From: Owenia fusiformis
Taxonomy: Eukaryota; Annelida; Polychaeta; Sabellida; Oweniidae
NCBI GenBank assembly: GCA_903813345.2
Contig: CAIIXF020000010.1
Coordinates: 11,601,181-11,665,180 of the forward strand
DNA length: 64,000 nucleotides
Reading direction: 5' to 3'
Shown here one piece after another: positions 20,707-30,700 of the stretch (within the stretch, counting starts at the first letter, position 1; each line of letters begins with the position of its first letter). The notes under the pieces are model-generated. The model made no database searches. It saw only the letters and a program-made list of their open reading frames with translations, and had not been told where the DNA came from. The position numbers and the translations under genes were made by a program.

Positions 20707-21991
20707 ATGAGTTGGGATTCCTACATAGACAACTTATTGGGACATTCTGGTGGTGACACTGATAAAGCTTGTATCATAGGTATGGATGGTGGAGCAAAAT
20801 GGACAACCGATGGCCATCCAAATGTAAGTAGTTTTAAAGCCTGTACACCTAGTTGCTGAAAGTTACTTAATAGAAAAGTTTTCATGCCATTCTGAATTAT
20901 AATGGAATTTATTACACCAGCAAATGATTTTTATTAGAAAGTTACAGTGAATCCCTCCATCAAACCTATCAAGTAGTTTGTTGGCTAGATTATCCAGAAA
21001 ATGCATACTGTATTTGAATGGTAGACCAAAATGAAATGTGTTTTCAACGGACTAAGGTGTAAACATAAGTATTGACTGTCTGAATATGACCCATAACATA
21101 TTCCGATTCTATCTAATAGTATGCCAAATATAATATGTCTGCCTAATCATGATATGTCAAATAGATTTAAGATGCTCATTGTATATCTGCTATAATAGTC
21201 ATTGATGAGCATAAGCAGATATAATGTAAATCTAATCTTATATTTTCAGGCTCTTAAACTACAGGGACAAGAGGGGGTCAACATTGCAAATCCATTTAAA
21301 AGTAAAGATTTTACCTCCTTCATGGCTGGTGGGATTTTTGCTGAAGGGATTAAATACCAGTTTCTAAGGGTAGAGGATGATAAAGTAGTATTAGCCAAGA
21401 GAAAAGATTCAGGGGCTTTAACAATGCAAGCAAGTAAAACTGGTAAGCCCTTTGCCCATTATGCTATAGTATTATGTTTAAGCTATGAAAAATTTAAACA
21501 AAAATCATAGATTATGACAATGAACTGAGAGAGCTCTTTTCTTGAAACCTCAATATATTTTTGCGCACATTGGCCTATGGTATTACTTGCAAACTTATTC
21601 AAGTAAAATTTCGCTTATTGGCCTCTATACGAGAAGTGATACAGGGTGAGCCAAAAAGGTAGCCCAAACAAACCTTGTCCAATGTTCTGTCATTCTACTT
21701 GGTCTATTTTCAATTGTTCATGATTTTATGGCCATTTTCAAAACATGATTTAGTTTCCTCGATCATGAGACATCATTTATATTTTAAAAAATCACTGCGG
21801 TATTTGCACATGTTACATTTAACAGTTCAGTTTTATTGTTGAGGATAGTAACTATGTAGCCTGTTTTTAACACCATGTATTTGTCTTCTTCAGCTATTGT
21901 GATAGGCCATACTAAGGAGGGGGGCCAACAAGGTAACACCAACAAGGCGGTGGCAACCATTGCTGAATATTTGGAAAGCTTGAATATGTAG
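20707..21991 (+). CDS. Profilin, gene 1 (3 coding exons, 135 aa)
   Basis: Profilin binds actin monomers, promotes ADP-ATP exchange on actin and feeds proline-rich elongators such as formins in the cytosol. Exons: 20707-20823, 21250-21442 and 21894-21991 (phases 0 and 1), all with GT-AG borders. The protein starts MSWDSYIDNLLGH, the N-terminal helix whose W and Y line the poly-proline site. ACIIGMDGGAKWTTDG forms the first strands, and ALKLQGQEG plus IKYQFLRVEDDKVVLAKRK carry the basic actin-binding face. It ends in IVIGHTKEGGQQGNTNKAV..IAEYLESLNM, the conserved C-terminal helix. The length is normal for animals. The ATG follows a 3' splice site by 9 nt, as in gene 2. Gene 2 lies about 5.8 kb downstream, same strand and same exon plan, so this is a tandem duplicate. 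Confidence 0.95.
21640..21700 (+). repeat. Solitary mariner-like terminus
   Basis: TACAGGGTGAGCCAAAAAGG at about 21644 has the form of the TA-CAGGGTG ends seen elsewhere in the window. No matching right end is found, so it is a relic in profilin-1 intron 2. Confidence 0.4.
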
Positions 21992-23125
21992 TCTATGGTA
22001 TACTGCATCACACACTTTTTCGTTACAGCTGATATTCGTTACTGACAACAAGACTTTCTAAAACTGATATATTAGTAGGAACACAAGTGATTGTATATTT
22101 GTTAGAGCAGCATGATTGGATGACTCACTCGGGAAACTATGTTTTGCATTTATAAGTGTCATGCTCTTATTTGGAAACATTAGCAAAGTGATATGTATAT
22201 TTGTATTCATAGCCTTAGTTCACGATTAAAATTAAAAATTGTATGCTAAACATTAAAAGCAGTCTGCAAGTAGAATTAGAAAATCTCACATTGAATCTCT
22301 TTAACCTGTTTATTCTTATGTTTTATTATCCCAATGAAAGAAGTTCGGTAGGGATTTAGTGAAGCCCTCCGTCCATCCGTTCGGAAGATAACTTAAATAC
22401 TAGTTGACAGAAAATCTTCATATTTGGTTATACGATATATAACCAATAAATACACCAAGGATCTCAAATATTAATTCAAGGGAAAAGTAGATGGTAAATA
22501 TCATTACATTGTGACATATACAGATTCATGAATAAAGTGTTCGTTGGGATTTGCTACTCCGTGGAGTTGCCGATTTCTAGTTTGTTTTGCAGACAGTAAT
22601 TATTTTTAAGAGAATCTTGTATTAGGAGGTACACATGAGATTATGAGCCAAAACGTTTCATGTGTATAAGTACTATAATATCATATATCAGTACAAAGAA
22701 TTGTAATATACAATATATTTTATTGCACATAGAATTGTATAAATATGGAACTTTTATTTTGGGGTTGGATCTGTTTTCAAAATGATATAGGTGTTCTCTT
22801 CACATGGGAGGATTGACTTCCAGGGTTCCATCTCGATATTCTGCCATATATGGAATCAAGTCGTGAATATAAAAATTCGATATCAAACAGCGGCCATTTT
22901 TTCACCTCAGAATTCCTATTGTAAGTTCCGGACTAATTTCCAAACAAAAAATTTCAAACACACAAGAATTGATCAAAATATTAGTTCAAATCTTGGATTG
23001 CTAATTATGAATTTATAGTCAATTATAATGTCAGAAAATAACAACATTCCAAATGTGTCATTGATCAAGGTCAAGGTTAAATCTGGGAGCCAATCCTCCT
23101 TGGTGTATTTCATAACATCTAAATA
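21992..23125. other. Profilin-1 3' UTR and intergenic DNA
   Basis: The 3' UTR starts after the TAG at 21989-21991. AATAAA near 22532 is a possible poly(A) signal. No other gene is visible. Confidence 0.4.
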
Positions 23126-23450
23126 CTGTACTCCCACTAATATTTGACGCTATTATATTTCGCGTTTTTGGCATTTTGAAATTTCACGGCTATTATATTT
23201 TCAGTTTTTGAAACTTTTAGTTTCCGTGGATTTGTCATACAGGATCACTCTTTTGACTTAGACTTTTCGACTCAAAATGTCAAGTTTCTATCGCCCAGCG
23301 CTGGACGAAAATATTGTCAACGTTGAAATCCCTGGGAATTTTCTTAAAATTTCATGAATTAAAATTGGAGAAATTTCGCGGCTATTATATTTCACGAATT
23401 TTCCAAAACTCGTGAAATAAAGTAGCGCGCTAAAATTACCGAGAGTACAG
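23126..23450. mobile_element. TA-flanked MITE, CTGTACTCCC termini (325 bp)
   Basis: It starts CTGTACTCCCACTAATATTT and ends GAGAGTACAG, with TA on each side. The interior has inverted GAATTTTCCAAAACTCGTGA-like and TTTCACG segments. It is the short relative of 19408-20213. Confidence 0.75.
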
Positions 23451-24236
23451 TAGTCCTCCATTAATTCAATATAATAAAATGTTGCAAGAACAATATAAAG
23501 TATAAGAAACTAAAATGTTAGACAAAAATACAAAAACAAGAGTACTGCATTCAACATAACAAAGTTCTATAATGTACTGAAAGTTTAAAAAAGCTTAAAT
23601 GATGCATTAAAAATTCTCTAAAAACCCTGTGAAATTGTGATATTAGAGACATTGAAACTCCCATTGATATTGTAGATCATTTAGCCTACCCAAAAGTATG
23701 CAAGCATTTTGCAGTATGATCTTTGTAAAACAATTTCAATATTATTAGTTATACTGGGGACCAAAACTGATGTTCTACATTGTTCATTCAATGATGTAGC
23801 CTAGTGGTTGAGGATATTGATGAATTACTACTGTTGAGTGACACTATTAGGAGTTTTCTCTATTTTATGAATTCTGTTTTCACATTCCTTAGGGGCTGGG
23901 TCAATTTAATTAAGTGATGGTCTGATGGACATTGATATTTAGTTTCCCAGGGCTCAACTTCTGAAAGTTCTGTTTTTTCAGTCATGATATGATCATTAAG
24001 TATACTCAACACATTTGTAATGTGGATGCAGATCTTGTATGCTGGGGTTGTACACTTTACTCATTTTGACTTTCATCATACTTTTTTATGGATATTCCAA
24101 TATTGACCCAGCCTCTTACAAAAAGTCCTAATTGATGTTAACTACTCTTGAATATGCCTTCTAAATGCTCAACAAATATTAAATGCATGAGTAATACATG
24201 GATGCTCGGTCAGTCTGTAATATTTGATCTGTAATA
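23451..24236. other. No gene seen
   Basis: AT-rich intergenic sequence between the two profilin genes; nothing supported. Confidence 0.4.
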
Positions 24237-24539
24237 CTCCTCGAAAAAAGTTAAGGACCAGTGGTTTTCTTCAGTGGTTTACATGTTAACCCCCATTTGT
24301 TTAACATGGGATCTGCCATATTTGTTAAATTTCATGAAATTTATCAATTTTGACCTATTGTAATGGAGATATTTGAAATTTGCAGACTTAATAGAGAATA
24401 GAATCAGGATACTGATTTATTTATTTACTTTATTGGGTTTTCTTTTGTTCCACACTTAGAAAATAGTCGTTCAAACAAATATGGGGCTCAACATGTAAGC
24501 CTATGAGGAAAACCACTGGTCCTTAACTTTTTTGAGGAG
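24237..24539. mobile_element. TA-flanked MITE, CTCCTCGAAAAAAGTTAAGG termini (303 bp)
   Basis: The left CTCCTC...GTTAAGGACCAGTGG and right CCACTGGTCCTTAAC...GAGGAG are inverted repeats of about 32 bp with one or two differences. TA is present at both outer edges. Confidence 0.85.
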
Positions 24540-24973
24540 TATATTTTATCAACTAAACCTGCAGTTTACATTCTAAAACTTGTATTCAGCTTTTATGAAA
24601 CAATTTGTAATGCCTAAAATAGATGTTGTATGTTATCATTTTGGCTTGTACACATTGGTCTGAAACTTGCCAGTTACTGTAATGTAAAAATTTGAATCCT
24701 TTAGATATTGTAAAATGCTTTATATTATATAAGCAAACATCTAGCTAGCACAAACATGACATGCTCATGTAGAACACAACACAGAAATTATTTCCCTTTG
24801 TCTAAATGGGTGGATGAATAATTTTCACTTTTCTGAATTTAAAATTCAAAAGTGTAGATTTTTCTCTGAATGTGAAAATGTATGTACTTATTTCACTATC
24901 ATTTAATATATATACTAGTAGCTGCAACAATTTACAAATCAGAGTTTTCTGTTATTAATTTATCACTGTTCCA

Positions 24974-25665
24974 CAACTAGTTACCTTGACAGAACGTCAA
25001 TGTAACAAGATGGCTCAACTTCCGGAGTTCGATTTCGGTAAGATCTTTTGTTTTCTCGATTTAAACCTACTTATAAGTTAAGTCGCAATTTATAATTTGG
25101 CACAACGTTAGACGATATATCTAGGCTTTGGAAAATGCCTTCAGTTTTGAATTTATCGTTTAACGAAGCAGTTATTCATTCATTTAGTCACTGACTTTTG
25201 TTACATTAGTCCATTTGTCATTTTCTGAACGTATGAATAGTTAAAAGTATGATGTTTTTCTGCGTAAATACTATCATTAGGGATTATTGGAGTGATTTAG
25301 CTGGGTTGCCAAAAAAATAACTTTTGGGAAAATTTTTGTATCTATTCCCATGGTAACATACTAGGTATATGGTGGTATCCCAACGCTAAGTCAATAGTCA
25401 ACGCCATGTTAAGCGATTGCACCCCTCCCTAATCAGCCTATATAATTTTTTCCCCAAACAAACTTTTTTGGCAACCCAGTGAAATCACTTCAGAAAACCC
25501 TTATTATCATAAATCGACCATAAAACATCGTACTTTTAACAATTTCTAGGTTCACTATTGGATGTATAGGAGTGACAAATGGACTAAATTGATGTAAGAC
25601 CATTATAATACCAATGTTACTTTGACGTAGACACATGGTTACTTTGACGGATAATAAATCAAGGT
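24974..25665. mobile_element. Large foldback element
   Basis: The best arms are 25201-25310 and 25478-25598 (CTGGGTTGCCAAAAAA and TTTTTTGGCAACCCAG near the centre; TTAGTCCATTTGTCA and TGACAAATGGACTAA outward). Weaker pairing continues outward to about 24975/25660 (GTTACCTTGACAGAACGTCA). No coding sequence is present. Confidence 0.7.
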
Positions 25666-25948
25666 AGATTGATCTGTGAAATGCTGATACCGGTTAATAA
25701 ACAATAGTATTAAAAATTGAAAACATTTTCTAGGCATTTAAGACTCCCAAAACAAATTTGCACAACTAGTTAACCATTTTAACAATGTCTGGCCTGATTC
25801 TAATATTGATATACAGGGCGACTAGAAAAAAGGAGACCATTGAAGTACGCAATATCTCCTAAACTAGACAAGTGACATTAATGAAATTTTGCACACATCA
25901 GAACAATTATGGAAAGGATTGGTATCGATATGGTGAACTGAATTCGAC

Positions 25949-26060
25949 GGTAACTGGTCAACTCAACCCCAAGTCAAGTCAACCCTTAGTCAAGTCGACC
26001 CCAAGTTATCTCAACCCTCTGCCAACTCAACCCTTAGTTGACTCGACCCTACCATATTTA
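25949..26060 (+). repeat. Relic of a Foldback-like element: 15-bp tandem repeats, TCAACTCAACCCAAG type
   Basis: It begins GGTAACTGGTCAACTC, the same start as the complete element at 40435. About six diverged 15-bp units of the form 'TCAACTCAACCC..AG' follow. A single inverted unit (TTGGGTTGACTTGG) occurs at about 26710, but no intact right end or target duplication is found. Confidence 0.6.
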
Positions 26061-26344
26061 AATAGCTATAAAAACAATGAGATGTACCTTTCATTATGAT
26101 ATTGATGAATTGAGAAAGAATTGGGGGGAAAATTGGAAAAATATCAATGAGATATTAGATAATTTTCCGAATTGTAGATTGTAAAAAAGTTAATTGAATT
26201 AATTCTAAAATATTAAGTTATATTGGTTTTATCTGAGAGAAGTTTATGCTTTTAATTTTTATGAATATGACATTTATTTACCATTATGCTATTCATATAT
26301 TTCACCCCTTCATATTTGTAATTTGGCATGTTTTTCAATTTTCT

Positions 26345-26567
26345 TAGACCTCTCAATATTATAGTTATACAAGGAAATTTTAGTTGATTAGTAGAAAAAT
26401 AGTCGTACAAAGGAAATTTTGGTTGATTTAACAAAAAGTATTCAAAAAATTCAAACAAAACCCCCCAAAATGGATAAAAATTAAGATAAACCTTTTATTT
26501 CATTAACAAGATACTTTTTTTAGATCAACCAAACTTTCCTTTGTACAATTACAATATTGAGAGACCT
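26345..26567. mobile_element. MITE with TAGACCTCTCAATATT termini (about 223 bp)
   Basis: The left TAGACCTCTCAATATTATAG and right AATATTGAGAGACCTA are inverted. Pairing continues through GTACAAAGGAAATTTTGGTTGA for about 70 bp. It is non-coding. Confidence 0.75.
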
Positions 26568-27788
26568 AAACACGGTGTGTTTATGTCATTTTGTTCCATC
26601 TTCCCTCATCATATAAGTTCCATTATCACAATTCAGGACCATCACAACGAGTAACATTTAATTCATGCTGAAACCATTACAGTACATTTTGAAGAAAAAG
26701 AGTCGTAGATTGGGTTGACTTGGCTTGTTCAGTGCTCTTTACTGCTCTGCCAATTCGACAAGCCCAAAAAAGCTTTTTTCATCAGCCAATCTGATTCAAG
26801 GGAACAAATGTTAATAATCAAACACACCAAAGGTAAAATTCACACACACAATTACCACCATTGTCCTCAAAAACCCAGAGTGGCTCATTACCTTTGCAAC
26901 TGAAAGCTCAGGCAGTGATCATAAATAAATAAACACAGAGTTCACACGTCCGAAGCTTTTTTCAACTCTACAAGGATATTTTTCCAATTCCTCTCGTATC
27001 CCCCCCATCCCTGGATCTACCATTGTACTTCAGTGAGAGAGCAGATCTCTTTGGTTACTTTGTTAGAATTGGCACGATATGAAAGTGGTGTTTCACATAC
27101 AGGGGAGTATTTTGGGCTAACTATGGCTTTTACTAATATGCTGGAGAATGTTCAGATGTAAAAAAACGAACTCAATTTCTATACAATATCAAACTGAATA
27201 TTATCAGTTTGCTAGGTGTGTAGGTGGATATCCCAGTATTTTGTCATTTTATTTGAAAATCTAAGTTAAAAAGAGACCCCAGAGACCTAAAAATGTTTTT
27301 TGTGCTGTCCTGTCCATATTATGCTTCTAATCAGAATAAATTCGTTTGATTAGTATAGCAGGTGGAAAGAGAAACTTGCTTCCTGACCTGCGCTGCAATA
27401 AGGTGGCTGCTGGGAGGATATTTCAATCAAGAAATTAAAAAGCCATTTTATGTTTATTAGATTCTCATTGTTACTATTATGGCATACTGTTTTAGAAAAC
27501 CTAAAACCTTCTGCAATTTTGAATGGATACCTAAAAAGTCAAATACATCATTTTATTTTATCTGACTGATTAAATAAGTTCTACAGTAAAACTCATCTTA
27601 GTGAACCCCCTTCTCTAGTGAACTCCTTTTTTCAGCACTCAACTGAGTTCTGTATTGAATTGGCAGTTGTTCATTGTACACATATTTTACTGTATACTAT
27701 TTTGGCTATTTGTGGCACATTTTAATGAAGAGTATACATTAACCTATAAAACTAACCCCAGTAATCAGTATGCTTTATTTATTTTCAG
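26568..27788. other. Upstream region of profilin gene 2
   Basis: No coding exon is seen. An acceptor (ATTTTCAG ending 27788) lies 9 nt before the profilin ATG, so a non-coding first exon and the promoter should be here or further left; they cannot be fixed. Confidence 0.4.
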
Positions 27789-27797
27789 ATCTCCAAA

Positions 27798-30700
27798 ATG
27801 AGTTGGGACAGTTACATAGACAACTTGTTGGGTCATGCTTCAGGAAATGCAGACAAAGCTTGTATAATAGGCATAGATGGATCCAAATGGACAAGTGATG
27901 GTCCAGCAAATGTATGTCAACATCCATCTCTTACAATTTTTTCAATATAAAACAACCTGAAATGACTGGTCCAACTTATAAGATAGGGGTACACCCCAGT
28001 TGTCCGAAACCCAGTTGTCCGAAACCCAGTTGTCCGAAACCCAGTTGTCCGAAACCCAGTTGTCCGAAACCCAGTTGTCCGAAACCCAGTTGTCCGAAAC
28101 CCAGTTGTCCGAAACCCAGTTGTCCGAAACCCAGTTGTCCGAAACCCAGTTGTCCGAAACCCAGTTGTCCGAAACCCAGTTGTCCGAAATCCAATTGTCC
28201 GAAACCCATTACTCCAAAAAATATATTGACGCATTCTGATGTTCATAGATCTCTCTCTATTTCTCGAATAGAGTACGTAAGTGAAGAATAAGTTTTGGTT
28301 TCAAAAGATGTACACGTCAACTTTACTAAATAAATGCCCACTGGCTTGGGAAAGCAATTACCCCTTTTATGAACGCCCGCCACCCATGTTGTTCCCTCTC
28401 GAAGGACGAAAGGCCCATGGGCCATAAAGAAAATTGGTTTAAAAATTGTACACCCCTATGTATGTTATGTAAACGCCACTTTGCAATGAGAATAACATAA
28501 TTTAACTTTGTCTGTTTGAACATCTATATCACCTGTATATGCCCTTGTACTTTCATCTTTTGACAGTTTTATTAAATACCAGCCCATTAAGGAATCGTTC
28601 AGTTGATGAAATTTACTCTCAAATAACCCTTTAACAATGAAAGAGTACTCGTTCATAGAGCTGTAAACTGTAATTTTCGGACAACTGGGTTTCGGACAAC
28701 TGGGTTTCGGAGAATTGGGTTTCGGACAACTGGGTTGACCCCATAAGATAGTTCTGTAATATTATAAGTTTAACTTATGAATATTTGTAATTTGATTGGT
28801 TTAACATATCCAGATCTATAATATGATTGGTTTAACATATTCAAATCTATAATATGATTGGTTTAACATGTCCAAATCTATAATAGGATTGGTTCGACTC
28901 ATCCAAATGTATAATATGATTGGTTTGACTCATCCACATCTATACTAGGATTGGTTCGACTCATCCATATGTATAATATGATTGGTTTGACTCATCCACA
29001 TCTATACTAGGATTGGTTCGACTCATCCAAATGTATTATATGATTGGTTTGACTCATCCACATCTATACTAGGATTGGTTCGACTCATCCAAATGTATAA
29101 TATGATTGGTTCGACTCATCCAAATGTATAATATGATTGGTTCGACTCATCCAAATGTATAATATGATTGGTTTGACTCATCCAAATGTATAATATGATT
29201 GGTTTGACTCATCCAAATGTATAATATGATTGGTTTGACTTATCTGTGCTTTAAGTTGTTAAATGTGAGCCAATCAAAGCTAAGTAGGTCAAAGTGAACT
29301 CAAGCATTTTTAAAATCATGGTCAAGGACAAAATCTTAGGCAGCTTTCTTTAAGCAAGGGATTTTATTACAGACAAAAAATTGTATATCTGTTTCAGAAG
29401 AACTAATCATTATTCAATGGATAAGTTGGAAACAACATAAATGTGGTATTCTGTAGAGTACAGTTGTTCAGATGCATAGTAGTTTTCCATGTGAAGCATA
29501 ACTAGTAAGATTTCTTTTCAATAACAAGCACAAACTAGCAATTATCAGTTCAAACCATGTTGATACCGTAACTTGCCTTGCTTTCAGGCACTCAAACTTA
29601 CTCCGACTGAGGCAGTCACCATTGGAAATGCGTTTAAATGTAAGGATTACACTACCTTCCAAGCTAGTGGAATTTATGCAGAAAGTATTAAATACCAGTT
29701 CCTCAGAGAAGATGAGGGCATAGTTCTTGGCAAGAAGAAAGATAATGGGGCTTTAACATTGCAAGCTAGTAAAACTGGTAAGTTTATTGACATACCATTA
29801 AAAAATAATGTTTATAAATGATTCTAATATTAAAGGCCCCATCTAAAGTTTGAAAATATGTTTTTATTATTCATTTTCTTATCTTATTTTTCATGACTTA
29901 AACAGTTATCAAGAGATTTTTTTCAAAAAAGTTAAGGGAAAGATTTTTATTTTTCAAATATTCAAATTTCCCACCAAAGTTGAAATTTTTTAGTCATCAA
30001 ATATTCGACTATTCAGTGCATTAAGTCAATAACTAGTTGCAATATCTGACTTATGATTTCTGTTCATTGCCAAATAATTGAGTTCTGGCATTCATTTCAG
30101 CCCCTTATTGCAGTTTGTTGCCATTTTGTGATTCTATATGTAGGAAGGTTTACAAGATTATCATTGTAATCATGTGAGCAATTGGCATTATCATTCATTA
30201 TTATTCACATCAATTTTAAAGCCTCATAAGAGACCAACTAAGAGTTCACTTAAATCACAGGCCCCAATAATTATGCAGTGCATTTTTATTTTGAAAATTT
30301 TTTAGAATGAATTTTTAGAAATGCTGCATAGTCAAGTCGATGATTTTTGCGCAATTTCACTAAGTTCTTTATTTATATTTCAAAAATTGATGATTCCATA
30401 TCTAGCAATCAGAGCAAAATATACTCTCAGTTTTCTACAAGTTGAAATACTGAATTCTGCAAGTGAAATTAGGCCGTAAGAAGTAAATTCTTTGTTTTGC
30501 ATCCTGGCAAAATCTACATCATGTAATTGTTCAAGGAAAACAAACACAAACTCAAGAAAAAACACAAACTTGTTTGCTAGGAAATGTATACATTTTATGG
30601 GCATGAAAAAGGGATTAATACCAATTAGCAGTGGTTACAAACACATATCTATACATCATACAGTGGAGACGATAACCCCATTTAACGTGTAACACGGAGA

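Noticed and set aside
25010-25037. Possible first exon (ATG...TTTCG before GTAAGAT) for profilin 2
   Set aside because: Its phase does not join to the profilin ATG exon, and it lies in the outer arm of the foldback at 24974-25665.
27914-28291. ORFs of repeated SCPKP, SETQL and GFGQL peptides on both strands
   Set aside because: They are translations of the 15-bp repeat, which is open in several frames because 15 is a multiple of 3. They lie inside an intron and a transposon with an identified target duplication.
28000-29245. CRISPR-like regular repeats
   Set aside because: Units are contiguous with no unique spacers, and the genome is animal; these are minisatellites.
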